The translations under genes and the position numbers were made by a program. From positions 1,550,001 through 1,614,000 of the forward strand of contig NZ_CP167895.1 in assembly GCF_041504345.1 (NCBI RefSeq): DNA of 64,000 nt. The letters are read 5' to 3'. Below, piece by piece: positions 1 to 8,481 of the stretch. The first letter of the stretch is position 1, and each line of letters starts with the position of its first letter. The DNA comes from Vibrio sp. BS-M-Sm-2 (GTDB taxonomy: Bacteria; Pseudomonadota; Gammaproteobacteria; Enterobacterales; Vibrionaceae). The notes under the pieces are model-generated. The model did no database searches. It saw only the letters and a list, made by a program, of their open reading frames with translations, and was not told the origin of the DNA.

Positions 1-1203
1 GTGTTGCTGCTACTGCGTGGCGTGATTATGGCGTTAACGCCTGTTGTCGCTTACCACCGTGGCGCACGTGACTTTCAAAGTATCTCTGTTGAATTCTTCC
101 AGATGGTTTGGCTGGCATTAATAGCGAGTGTGCTACTTATCGCTTACTTGGTGAGTGCGAAACCGATCTTAGAATGGATTGGGGTTGCCGCTGAGATCAT
201 CCCTATCGGCAGTGATTATGCCTTTGCCCTAGCCTTTGGTGTGCCAGGTATTGCCCTGTTCTACACCTTGAATGGCTTCTGTGAAGGTATGAACAACACC
301 AAAGTACCGATGATCATTTCTGTGGTTGGTCTGTTGGTGAATATTCCGGTCAACTACGTGCTTATCTACGGTAAATTCGGCTTCCCTGAAATGGGTGCTG
401 TGGGTTGTGGCTGGGCGACAAGCTTAGTGTATTGGTTAATGTCGGGGATGCTGTATTCCTACATTAAAGGTCATCACCACTACAAGACCATCATCAGCTT
501 TGCAGACGCGAAGCCAAAAGCAAAAGAGATGCTTCACCTTCTAAGATTAGGTTTACCTATCGGGATGAACATCGCCGTATGTGGCAGCATCTTTGCGGTA
601 ATCGCATTAATGATTGGCCGTATTGGTGCAGAGAACGTGGCAGCAGCACAAATTGCACTTAACATCTCGAGCCTAACTTACGTGATTCCGATGAGTATCT
701 CATTTGGCATCACGATTCGTGTTGGACACGCGCTAGGTGAAAAAGATGAACTAGGCGCAATTGAACGCAGCAAAGTCGGCATTTTGGTTGCCGCGTTGAT
801 ATCATTACTTTCGGTTGCGATGTTCCTTCTGTTCCCTGAATGGATCATTAGGCTTTACACCACCGACCCAGCAATTAGCGCGACAGCAGCAGTATTGTTG
901 ACCTTTACGGCGATGTACCAATTCAGCGATGCATTGCAAACCTCAGCCAACGGCGCGTTACGTGGCTATAAAGACACTAAGATCCCGATGATCTTAGCTA
1001 TCGCTTCATACTGGGGCTTAGCACTACCACTGGGCATGGTGTTGGGTTTAACAGACTACATTGTTCCTGCAATGGGTGAAGAAGGCTTTTGGATTGGTAT
1101 CCTAACGGGCTTGAGCGTATCAGCGACACTGATGTTAATTCGCTTACGATACGTGATTAAGAAGCGTGACTTGCCACCAGCAAGTGCTCCATTGGCAAAC
1201 TAA
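1..1203 (+). CDS. MATE family multidrug efflux transporter, 5' end cut off
   Basis: Inner-membrane antiporter of the MATE (NorM-like) family, expected to export drugs or organic cations in exchange for Na+ or H+. The frame is open from the first base of the window and ends at TAA 1201-1203, giving 400 residues of repeated hydrophobic helices. NorM proteins are about 455 residues with 12 helices, so roughly the first 55 residues probably lie outside the window, and the GTG at position 1 should not be taken as the start. Family-like segments are the internal glycine-rich stretch GLPIGMNIAVCGSIFA and the repeated two-half layout. A strong terminator follows directly, so this is the last gene of its transcript. 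The family is clear; the substrate is not. Confidence 0.88.
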   Translation: MLLLLRGVIMALTPVVAYHRGARDFQSISVEFFQMVWLALIASVLLIAYLVSAKPILEWIGVAAEIIPIGSDYAFALAFGVPGIALFYTLNGFCEGMNNTKVPMIISVVGLLVNIPVNYVLIYGKFGFPEMGAVGCGWATSLVYWLMSGMLYSYIKGHHHYKTIISFADAKPKAKEMLHLLRLGLPIGMNIAVCGSIFAVIALMIGRIGAENVAAAQIALNISSLTYVIPMSISFGITIRVGHALGEKDELGAIERSKVGILVAALISLLSVAMFLLFPEWIIRLYTTDPAISATAAVLLTFTAMYQFSDALQTSANGALRGYKDTKIPMILAIASYWGLALPLGMVLGLTDYIVPAMGEEGFWIGILTGLSVSATLMLIRLRYVIKKRDLPPASAPLAN

Positions 1204-1224
1204 GACAAATCAACAAGGTAATAC

Positions 1225-1268
1225 AAAAAAGCGCGTTATTGCTACTCGGCAATAACGCGCTTTTTTAT
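1225..1268 (+). terminator. Intrinsic terminator after the MATE gene
   Basis: GCGCGTTATTGC (1231-1242) and GCAATAACGCGC (1249-1260) form a perfect 12-bp stem with a 6-nt loop, flanked by an A run before and a T6 run after. It can work in both directions and so may also stop leftward transcription from the pilin gene. A weaker relative of the same sequence lies near 3456-3494. Confidence 0.9.
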
Positions 1269-1316
1269 CTAATTCGAATAAGCTTTATTCCAAATAGAGT
1301 CGTTTAGCTTCTCTGG

Positions 1317-1874
1317 TTAACACTCGTCGTTCACCACTTCAACGGTACATTCACAACCACCATCAGGACACGAATTTCCACTTACTCGACCACCGAAAGA
1401 ATCGTAAAGAACATAACATCCAGATGGAAGAACATTTATAATTGGGCCATCAAGTTCTGATGTAGTAAACGGGTATTCATAACCAACCACTGTATACCTA
1501 TTAGCAAAGTCAGACGTTAAGCTGTCATCATCTGACAAGGTAAGGAAATCGAGCATGTTCAATTTATCCCCTGATTCCCCTCGGCTTTCAGGGCAAAGCG
1601 TTCCCCAATCGACTTCCACACTACCAATACCAAAATCGATAACATAGTTACTTTGGTCACTTGGGTTGCTAGCAGCTGGGTCTAATCCGACAATAATAGC
1701 CTTAGAGGTTACCTGCGTGATTACCCCTTCCATCGCACCTGCGACGCCCTCAAGTACCGCTTCTCTTGCTGACTCTTGGATACCGAGGAATCTTGGAGCC
1801 GCAGTTACCGCTAATACTCCGAGTATGATAATCACCACGATCAGTTCAATTAAAGTAAATCCGTTTTTCTTCAT
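1317..1874 (-). CDS. Type IV prepilin (MshA-like), solitary
   Basis: Predicted pilin subunit. From ATG at 1874 the protein begins MKKNGFTLIELIVVI, the class III/type IVa prepilin signature: short basic leader, cleavage after Gly5, Phe at mature position 1 and Glu at mature position 5. A hydrophobic helix follows. The frame stays open upstream to 2060, but those 62 residues precede the prepilin leader and are not credible, so 1874 is chosen, giving 185 residues. Four Cys near the C-terminus (Cys-Pro-Asp-Gly-Gly-Cys-Glu-Cys and the final Cys), plus two earlier ones, suggest disulfides. The N-terminal half resembles MSHA major pilins. No other pilus assembly gene is present here, so it must rely on machinery elsewhere or be a minor/orphan pilin. 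Confidence 0.85.
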   Translation of the reverse strand: MKKNGFTLIELIVVIIILGVLAVTAAPRFLGIQESAREAVLEGVAGAMEGVITQVTSKAIIVGLDPAASNPSDQSNYVIDFGIGSVEVDWGTLCPESRGESGDKLNMLDFLTLSDDDSLTSDFANRYTVVGYEYPFTTSELDGPIINVLPSGCYVLYDSFGGRVSGNSCPDGGCECTVEVVNDEC

Positions 1875-2452
1875 GACACCCACATCAATTTGAAACTTAA
1901 ACATTCGATAAGTAAATGACTTATCAATAACTATACATCGCAAAGAGAACACATGAAACATCCTCAATGAGCAACAGGTAAAGCAAACATAAGTCGATTG
2001 TTGGCTCAATACTTTGTCGAATTGACCAGAAGCCTTGTCGCATAAGGTACGAGCAATCATTGAAGATCCGATACAACGACATAAATACCAGTAAGGTACA
2101 GATAATGTTTAATCGATTTATTGGATGTAACGCAAGTTAGGCAAGCTGAGATTGAAACTGTTTAAGTCTCATCCATTTCTTAAACGTCTTCGCACACACT
2201 GATAATTCAACACAGCAGACAACTAGGCACATATCTAGGTACTAAATGAAAAACAGCGTACTGCCACTGCCAATAAACGCGCTTATTGAATCGATATTGT
2301 TCTAATTACTAATGAAATTAAAGTTATGAAGTGTTAGAAGGAAATGTTATCAATGTTCACCGGTGTCAAAATGTAAAACCCAAGCTTGTTCGTTAACTTT
2401 ATATTCAAGGTCGCTATAATCATTCTCTCTAAAGTATTTTTTTGGTCTTGAG
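1875..2452. other. Intergenic stretch without a convincing gene
   Basis: The first part holds the upstream extension of the pilin frame and presumably its promoter. On the minus strand a 31-codon frame (about 2140-2235) ends in a basic Lys-Trp-Met-Arg-Leu-Lys segment and might be a gene remnant, but it has no ribosome site or context. No strong hairpin was seen. Confidence 0.4.
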
Positions 2453-3049
2453 TTAAAAAGCAACCTTATAGTTTAAAAAGTATTGTTCTTCATCGTTGCT
2501 GATCATATTAACACCAAGTCTGAATCTATGGCGACCATGTTGATATCCGACGAACAAGTCAGTCGATAAACTGTCCTGATATTCATTACCATATTGAGAG
2601 GAATAAAAAGGGTCTAGACCAAGGTGGAAATTATCTGCAAACTTATAACGAGTATACCAACCCAATGTTGATGTCATATCATAATCATCTACCACTTCAT
2701 TATTTGTATACCCTAGCATTGCAACTGGATATATCACTAAGGCATCTAACTTAAATGTCATAATATAACCAGCACTCACATTTCTAACATCGCTATTCCC
2801 TCCTACTTCAGTGTAGAAGCCTTGGCCATCTTTCATATTTGCATATGTTAATTTTAGTTTATCGAAGCCATCTTTTGACTCCAATAAAGCCAAGTGTCGA
2901 CCAGAAGCAAGCCCCACACTCATGTCTACACCTGCGGTATTAACTTCAGCCCCCAAACTACTGTAGACAGCGGTGGGATCTGCCATATCGACTTTAGCTT
3001 GTAAGCTTAAGCTCAATAAACAGGAAATTAAGAACACTAATTTTTTCAT
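2453..3049 (-). CDS. Small outer-membrane beta-barrel-like protein, unknown function
   Basis: I do not recognise the family. From ATG 3049 the product is 198 residues. The start is chosen because a GAAGG ribosome site lies just upstream and the sequence opens with a signal peptide (MKKLVFLISCLLSLSLQA). The 14 residues upstream in the same frame are polar and unlikely. After the signal peptide the protein shows alternating hydrophobic and aromatic residues, many Gly/Tyr/Asp turns and a C-terminal segment ending in Phe (YFLNYKVAF), as is typical of outer-membrane barrels recognised by the BAM complex. The length would suit an 8-stranded barrel. It stands alone between the pilin and the DUF1254 gene. 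A TGATAT-AAGAG-ATATCA palindrome lies about 140 bp upstream. Confidence 0.75.
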   Translation of the reverse strand: MKKLVFLISCLLSLSLQAKVDMADPTAVYSSLGAEVNTAGVDMSVGLASGRHLALLESKDGFDKLKLTYANMKDGQGFYTEVGGNSDVRNVSAGYIMTFKLDALVIYPVAMLGYTNNEVVDDYDMTSTLGWYTRYKFADNFHLGLDPFYSSQYGNEYQDSLSTDLFVGYQHGRHRFRLGVNMISNDEEQYFLNYKVAF

Positions 3050-3183
3050 GTACTGCCTTCTTTCTAATTTAATTTTAATGGTTAATACCAATATCTACTT
3101 CTAGATTTCCAATCTTATCAATCGAATTATCATACAGCTCTCCGCAATATCAACTCCCGTTAAAACTCACCACAATCAAGTGT

Positions 3184-3200
3184 TGATATAAGAGATATCA
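3184..3200. promoter_or_regulatory. TGATAT-N5-ATATCA palindrome
   Basis: Perfect 6-bp inverted repeat around AAGAG, upstream of the outer-membrane protein gene that starts at 3049. The core ATAAGAGATAT is shared with palindromes near 4711, 13546 and 22085, so it may be a site for a common regulator. Function inferred only. Confidence 0.4.
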
Positions 3201-3518
3201 CAATTAGGACAAATATAAAAACCAATACAACTTAAATATCATCAAGGCATTACAACTCGTCAAACATATATATTTAATATTAAAAAAGAAAATACAATTA
3301 TCACTCGAAGAGTGTCCATATTAATTTCTACGTAATATCTGGCATTTCATTGTAATAGCTTATTTATTGGGGGGGGTATTTACATAATTATCGAAACAGA
3401 ATATAAAACTCCTACTAACACTAATCAAAATAGTCTATAAGACTATAAATGCGAAAAAGCACGTTACTATCATTCGGCAACAACGCGCTTCTCGAATTGA
3501 TATTTGGCTATATCATTT
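3201..3518. other. AT-rich intergenic region with a G8 tract
   Basis: No gene seen. It contains a run of eight G (3369-3376) inside otherwise AT-rich DNA. Near its end lies an imperfect hairpin, AAGCACGTT (about 3456-3464) with AACGCGCTT (about 3483-3491), which is probably the 3' terminator of the leftward DUF1254 gene and resembles the terminator after the MATE gene. Confidence 0.4.
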
Positions 3519-4574
3519 TTAATTAATCGCTTTCACAGAAGGAAGTACTCGGAACCCATCGCGTACTTTCTGGCTTGGGATGTAATGACGGAAAGCCAAG
3601 TTAAACGCGCCAGAGTCATTTTCTGTTTTGATATTATTTACAGCGCCATCACCACAGCCAAAGCTTAGTGTGTAAGTGCCGTCTGAATTTTTATCAGCCG
3701 TGTTCGAGCTTACGTTTGCTACATCATCAAACATGAAGCCTTGCTTGTTGTAGACCGTGACTGACCAAAACGCTTGATTCTTAGGATCTTCAAAGGTTAC
3801 CTGATGACAAGTATCTGTTGGGAAGTTTCCAGATATTTCATAGATGTTATCTTCTAGCTGTGCACCTCCCCAACCGACAGCAGCACCAACTGCGTATTTC
3901 TCTTTAGTAAACATCTCTTTTGAAGCATCTTCAGGGCTTGTAAACATACCAAATGTCGCTTGGGCACCATCTCGCTTAAGTATTGTTGGCATTTCCTTCT
4001 TAAGGCTTGTCTCTACCTCTTCAAAAGATTTCTCATCCACTTGCATAGCGGTAAACTCGCCTTTCGCTTTTGCATCAATACTCATTTGATCTTGGATTTT
4101 ATGAACTTCATCTTTCGAGAATGTAGCGTCTGTACGAATGATGACATAAACGTGATCGCCGATATGAGTCGAAAGATCAAACGTACCTGAACCGTATTGC
4201 ATTGGCTGAATGCGGTGATCTTCTGTAATCACTTCCATCGACATGTACTTGCCTTCCGGAATCTCAGGTAACGTAACGGTCGCCCCCTTTGATACATTAA
4301 TTACTGCCATTGAGTAGTAGGTGTCTCGGTTCATTCGAACCACATCCTGTTCATCTGTTGGCGTTAGCTCGCGTTTGTGACGGAATGTATTGACGCCAAC
4401 AATCTCTTGGTTCTTCAAATATTGACGTGAAGTTTCATGCACAGCGTAATTATCAACGGTTGTTACGTCACCATCGGTGTTGAAGAACTCTGTAAGAGTT
4501 GAAACTTCTTCAGCTGCGAAAGAAGAAAGTGAAACTGCGCTTAAACCTAAAACTACTAATGCTAATTTTTTCAT
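3519..4574 (-). CDS. Secreted DUF1254/DUF1214-type protein
   Basis: A 351-residue exported protein of the DUF1254/DUF1214 group, whose biochemical role is unknown. It starts with a clear signal peptide (MKKLALVVLGLSAVSLSSFAAEE, cleavage after AFA-like Ser-Phe-Ala-Ala), so it is periplasmic or secreted. Family-like features are the N-terminal block around VVRMNRDTYYSMAVINVS and the C-terminal block FWSVTVYNKQGFM with the later NLAFRHYIPS segment. The start ATG 4574 is preceded by GAGGTCAAC. It is monocistronic: the neighbours are the small outer-membrane gene downstream and the divergent MoxR operon upstream. A GTATAAGAGATATGCA element lies about 140 bp upstream. Function is not assigned. Confidence 0.75.
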   Translation of the reverse strand: MKKLALVVLGLSAVSLSSFAAEEVSTLTEFFNTDGDVTTVDNYAVHETSRQYLKNQEIVGVNTFRHKRELTPTDEQDVVRMNRDTYYSMAVINVSKGATVTLPEIPEGKYMSMEVITEDHRIQPMQYGSGTFDLSTHIGDHVYVIIRTDATFSKDEVHKIQDQMSIDAKAKGEFTAMQVDEKSFEEVETSLKKEMPTILKRDGAQATFGMFTSPEDASKEMFTKEKYAVGAAVGWGGAQLEDNIYEISGNFPTDTCHQVTFEDPKNQAFWSVTVYNKQGFMFDDVANVSSNTADKNSDGTYTLSFGCGDGAVNNIKTENDSGAFNLAFRHYIPSQKVRDGFRVLPSVKAIN

Positions 4575-4708
4575 TGTTGACCTCTAATAAAATCGATAAC
4601 GCTAAACCAAACATAGTCCATTTGTTTCTGTAGGAGCAATTAGTTCGTTAACCGCTCAACTTGTGAACAATGTTATCAATGCAGCATAAATTCACAAATG
4701 ACACTGCC

Positions 4709-4725
4709 GTATAAGAGATATGCAG
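4709..4725. promoter_or_regulatory. ATAAGAGATAT operator-like element
   Basis: GTATAAGAGATATGCA occurs between the divergent DUF1254 and MoxR genes. Its core matches the palindromes near 13546-13566 and 22076-22094. The flanks (TGC left, GCA right) are also inverted. A shared LysR-type operator is a guess. Confidence 0.35.
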
Positions 4726-4976
4726 CAAAGTAATGTTATATGCCAACCTTTATTCTTGATTAAAATACAAACAATACAGTAGCCTATTTATAGACCATGC
4801 GGTTAAGCATTTCCAAGGTGAGTAGTTAACAAAGGTATGTCAGTCGCGTATGACGATATTATTTTCGACTACCCTTAGCAAAGGTGATTTAAATAATTGC
4901 TTTAACTAACAATATTCACTTTTTCTCCGTCGAGTGACCAAATTCTCACTTGATTAGTCAGTCAATAGGTAAGCAA

Positions 4977-5945
4977 ATGAATCCAACTCTAGACTCAATA
5001 AACCAACTCAAGCATCAGATGGAATCTTCAGTAATTGGCCAGCAACATATGGTCGACACATTACTGGTCGCTTTACTTACGAATGGTAATGTTCTGCTTG
5101 AAGGATTACCCGGAACAGCAAAGACTCGTTCTATCAAATCATTGGCTTCAGCTCTACAAGTTGACCTTGGTCGTGTTCAATTCACTCCGGATCTACTGCC
5201 TTCTGATGTGACAGGCACAGAGGTGTATCAAGACGTCGACGGCAAACCGACTCTTACATTCCAACCGGGCCCAGTTTTCAACAATCTATTACTGGCCGAT
5301 GAGATCAACCGTTCTCCAGCAAAGGTGCAAGCTGCGTTGTTGGAAGCGATGGAAGAGCGACAAATCACGGTTGCAGGCAAGACTTACAAACTACCTGAAC
5401 TATTCATGGTTTTGGCGACACAAAATCCGGTTGAACAAGAAGGTACTTATCCTCTTCCCGAAGCGCAAATGGACAGATTTATTATGAAAATAAATCTCGA
5501 CTATCCAGATGCGGATGCCGAAGAGCAGATCATTAAGATGGTTCGCAGTGAGGAAAAACCTAGTGCGGAGAAACCTGCCCCCATTGACCCTAAGTGCATT
5601 TTTGATGCTCGAGAACAACTGCGAGACATACATTGTAGCGACGCGGTTCTTAAATACATTGTCGCAATTGTTGTAGCAACAAGACAGCCAGAGTTGTACC
5701 CAGAGTCTCCCCTTTCACAATGGATTGGTGTTGGTTCAAGCCCACGTGCAACCATTGCGTTAGACAAATGTTCACGAGCGATGGCATGGCTAAACGGTAA
5801 GGACTTTGTCGACCCTGATGATGTTCGTAAAGTGGTTCATGGGGTTCTGCGTCACCGCTTGATTCTGTCTTACGATGCACTTGCTGAAGGCGTCAGTTCC
5901 GACCGAGTTATCGATGAGATTTTGTCTCAGGTTGCAGTAGCGTAA
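4977..5945 (+). CDS. MoxR family AAA+ ATPase
   Basis: Cytoplasmic AAA+ chaperone-type ATPase of the MoxR family, first gene of a MoxR-VWA operon. From ATG 4977 it has 322 residues: Walker A GLPGTAKT (43-50), Walker B LLLADE (104-109), sensor-1 Asn in LATQN (about 150) and a C-terminal lid domain. A TTG at 4950 would add nine residues, but ATG 4977 has TAGGTAAG just upstream and is preferred. MoxR ATPases act with von Willebrand factor A proteins to mature or insert cofactors and complexes in the envelope. The next gene (DUF58) begins 14 bp after the stop. The target in Vibrio is unknown. Confidence 0.93.
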   Translation: MNPTLDSINQLKHQMESSVIGQQHMVDTLLVALLTNGNVLLEGLPGTAKTRSIKSLASALQVDLGRVQFTPDLLPSDVTGTEVYQDVDGKPTLTFQPGPVFNNLLLADEINRSPAKVQAALLEAMEERQITVAGKTYKLPELFMVLATQNPVEQEGTYPLPEAQMDRFIMKINLDYPDADAEEQIIKMVRSEEKPSAEKPAPIDPKCIFDAREQLRDIHCSDAVLKYIVAIVVATRQPELYPESPLSQWIGVGSSPRATIALDKCSRAMAWLNGKDFVDPDDVRKVVHGVLRHRLILSYDALAEGVSSDRVIDEILSQVAVA

Positions 5946-5959
5946 CGCGAGAGGTCACC

Positions 5960-6892
5960 ATGGAGACGAAACCAACACTTGATCCTGATATCTACACGAA
6001 TCTAAAGGCATTGCGATTGTTGAAATACAAGGCGCATGGCTTTGACTTTTTACCTGCTCAGCCAATCAACAGCGCGTTAACGGGTCGTCATGTATCTAAG
6101 CTACGTGGACGTGGATTGAACTTTGAAGAGATGCGTCACTACCAAATTGGCGATGATATTCGCACCATGGATTGGAAAGTGACAAATAGAACGGGCAAGC
6201 CACACGTCAAAATATTCTCTGAAGAGCGCGAGCGTAACGTTTATGTCATGGTCGATCAGCGCACCAGCATGTTCTTCGGCAGTACAGGTCGAATGAAATC
6301 TGTAGTTGCTGCAGAAATCGCAGCTTTGATTGCTTGGAAAGTCATAGACAGTACCGATCGTATTGGTGCGATTGTTTATAACGACAGCACTGCACTGCCA
6401 ATTCCTCCACAACGCAGCGCAAACCACGTACTCAAAATACTCAATGAAATTGCGAGTAAGAATCAGCAGCTAAAAGCGGGAAAGGCTCAAGACACGCAAT
6501 CCAATTCGTTCGAAAAATTGTTTCATCAGGCGCAAAGGTTGGTTAAGCATGATGGCCTAGTGATCTTGATTACCGATGGCTACGGCTATAACGAGCGTAG
6601 CGAAGAGCAAATCAAGGCTTTGTGTCAACACAACGATGTGGTGTTGTGCCATGTCACCGACCCGCTGGAACATGATTTAGCCACGCTTAATAAGATGGTA
6701 CTTAGCGACGGACAATTGCAGTTATCCGTATCAGGCCAAGAAGCACAGTTACGCGATGCGTTCGCCAAAGATGTTGTTCGAGCCATCGATAATTTCACGG
6801 CGGTGGCGAAGAAATATCGAATCCCTGTATTGCCGTTCAACACAGTCGACCCCACCGATGTTCAGCTTAGAAAAGCACTCGGCGCGATTTAA
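5960..6892 (+). CDS. DUF58 domain-containing protein
   Basis: A 310-residue partner of MoxR. The DUF58 signature is seen at residues 49-92: RGRGLNFEEMRHYQIGDD, then RTMDW and a VKIFSEERER segment. The C-terminal half has a VWA-like fold pattern (MVDQRTSMFFG near residue 97 and a later LITDGYGYNE), although the metal-site motif is degenerate (DQRTS instead of DxSxS). It lacks membrane helices, so it is probably a cytoplasmic adaptor between MoxR and the membrane-bound BatA/BatB. The ribosome site is GAGAGGTCACC before ATG. It lies 14 bp after moxR and 10 bp before the DUF4381 gene. Confidence 0.9.
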   Translation: METKPTLDPDIYTNLKALRLLKYKAHGFDFLPAQPINSALTGRHVSKLRGRGLNFEEMRHYQIGDDIRTMDWKVTNRTGKPHVKIFSEERERNVYVMVDQRTSMFFGSTGRMKSVVAAEIAALIAWKVIDSTDRIGAIVYNDSTALPIPPQRSANHVLKILNEIASKNQQLKAGKAQDTQSNSFEKLFHQAQRLVKHDGLVILITDGYGYNERSEEQIKALCQHNDVVLCHVTDPLEHDLATLNKMVLSDGQLQLSVSGQEAQLRDAFAKDVVRAIDNFTAVAKKYRIPVLPFNTVDPTDVQLRKALGAI

Positions 6893-6902
6893 ATAACTGA
6901 GA

Positions 6903-7457
6903 ATGCAAACTATGACGACTAACACTGGGCTTGAACCTTTACAGCCAGAAAACGTGAATCCATTAATGGCCTCTTTGTCTGAGCCTTCTTTGCCAGAAAG
7001 TATCTCATGGCTACCGAATGCACCTGGCTGGTACTGGTTACTCTTGTTGCTGTTTTGCTTTGCTTTATATCGTGTCTATTTAGTTATTAAAAAGTACCTA
7101 GCAAACACATACCGACGCGCTGCCTTAGTAGAGTTAGAGCAACTCTCTTTGAAGGCCCAATCCGGTGACATTTCATCATTTCAAAAGCTACCACAACTGC
7201 TACGAAGAACCGCATTGTATGCCTTCCCTCGTACAGAAGTAGCCCCTTTAACCGGCACAGATTGGGAGAAATGGTTAGATGACCATTGCACCAAGCGTCA
7301 ATTTTCATCCGAGTTCTCTACATCAGAACTCTCAGGCGTACTTGCTCAACTCGCCTACTCTTCAGCAGCGACATTAACGGAAGAACAACGAAACGCCATC
7401 ATGGAGAACGTTGCACTTTGGATAAAACATCACGAGGTGTCACATGATCGAATTTGA
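6903..7457 (+). CDS. DUF4381 membrane protein
   Basis: A 184-residue protein with one transmembrane helix (WYWLLLLLFCFALYRVYLVI, about residues 44-63) followed by a basic, helical cytoplasmic domain (KKYLANTYRRAALVELEQL). This layout and the position between DUF58 and BatA genes match DUF4381. A second ATG three codons in (6912) is a possible alternative start. The gene overlaps the following batA by 14 bp, indicating translational coupling. It is presumed to be a structural subunit of the Bat complex; no catalytic motif is visible. Confidence 0.85.
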   Translation: MQTMTTNTGLEPLQPENVNPLMASLSEPSLPESISWLPNAPGWYWLLLLLFCFALYRVYLVIKKYLANTYRRAALVELEQLSLKAQSGDISSFQKLPQLLRRTALYAFPRTEVAPLTGTDWEKWLDDHCTKRQFSSEFSTSELSGVLAQLAYSSAATLTEEQRNAIMENVALWIKHHEVSHDRI

Positions 7458-8481
7458 ATACCCAATAGCGTTTGCACTGCTCTGCTTACCCTTTGCCGTG
7501 TATTGGTTATTGCCTGTTTACAAAGAGTCAAAAAGCGCGATTCAAGTGCCCTTTTTTGATCGCCTGATTGCAGTGTCTTCACAAGAGCCCTCTGAAACCG
7601 CGGTCAAGATGAGCCGTCGTAAAGTCCAATGGCTATTGGTCATTATCAGCTATCTTGCTCTAGTCGTCGCGATTGCCAAACCAATGTGGATAGGCGAACC
7701 AATCGAACAAAAGAAATCCGCTCGTGAAATTATGGTCGCACTGGATCTATCTGGTTCAATGTCAGAAGAGGACTTTGCCGATAAAGAAGGCAATAAACAC
7801 GACCGTCTAACCATTGCAAAGCAGGTATTGCGTGAATTTGCAGCCCAGCGAGAGCATGACCGCTTAGGGTTAATCTTATTTGCAAACTCTGCTTATGTTC
7901 AGGCACCATTTACTGAAGATATTAACGTGTGGCAATCGCTACTCGAAGACGTTGAACTTGGCTATGCCGGATTTCAAACTGCTTTTGGCGACGCGATTGG
8001 CTTATCAATTGCCGTATTCGAACAAGAAGAAAGTCGTCAACGAGTGATGATTCTGCTAACCGATGGTGATGACACAAGTTCGAAAATGCCTCCTGTCAAA
8101 GCTGCGGAAATCGCCGCCAAATATGGGGTGAAGATTTACACCATTGCAATTGGTGACCCGAGCACCAAAGGCCGCTACAAGATGGATCTTCCCACTTTAG
8201 AGAAGGTATCAGCCGCAACTGGCGGGCAGATGTTTCATGCCATGGACCGAAAACAACTCGAACAAGCTTACGCAACGATAGACGAACTAGAACAGCAAGA
8301 GTTTGAACTGTTATCTCACCGTCCTAAACACAGCTTGCACCACTATGTATTTGGCGTTTGTCTGGTGAGCAACCTACTCGCGGCCTTAATCGTGTTTGGT
8401 GCCAATCTACGCCGTCAAAGACGTCATCAAAAAGAAGTAAAGCATGTTATTCGCCGCAGAGAGGAGCTAACCAATGACTGA
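7444..8481 (+). CDS. BatA-like von Willebrand factor A membrane protein
   Basis: A 345-residue inner-membrane protein with an N-terminal helix (FALLCLPFAVYWLLP), a second helix near residues 62-79, a VWA domain and a C-terminal helix near residues 300-323. The metal-ion-dependent adhesion site is intact: DLSGSMS at 101-107, with downstream Thr and Asp in QTAFGDAIG and LLTDGDD. This order is that of BatA of the Bacteroides aerotolerance cluster. The start is ATG 7444 with GAGGTG upstream. It overlaps the preceding gene by 14 bp and the following batB by 8 bp. Its job is inferred as a surface-exposed VWA subunit working with MoxR. Confidence 0.9.
   Translation: MIEFEYPIAFALLCLPFAVYWLLPVYKESKSAIQVPFFDRLIAVSSQEPSETAVKMSRRKVQWLLVIISYLALVVAIAKPMWIGEPIEQKKSAREIMVALDLSGSMSEEDFADKEGNKHDRLTIAKQVLREFAAQREHDRLGLILFANSAYVQAPFTEDINVWQSLLEDVELGYAGFQTAFGDAIGLSIAVFEQEESRQRVMILLTDGDDTSSKMPPVKAAEIAAKYGVKIYTIAIGDPSTKGRYKMDLPTLEKVSAATGGQMFHAMDRKQLEQAYATIDELEQQEFELLSHRPKHSLHHYVFGVCLVSNLLAALIVFGANLRRQRRHQKEVKHVIRRREELTND

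Noticed and set aside
1-30. GTG at position 1 as start of the MATE gene
   Set aside because: The protein would lack the first helix; the gene evidently begins before the window.
1875-2060. N-terminal extension of the pilin frame
   Set aside because: The prepilin leader must be at the N-terminus; the extension would bury it.
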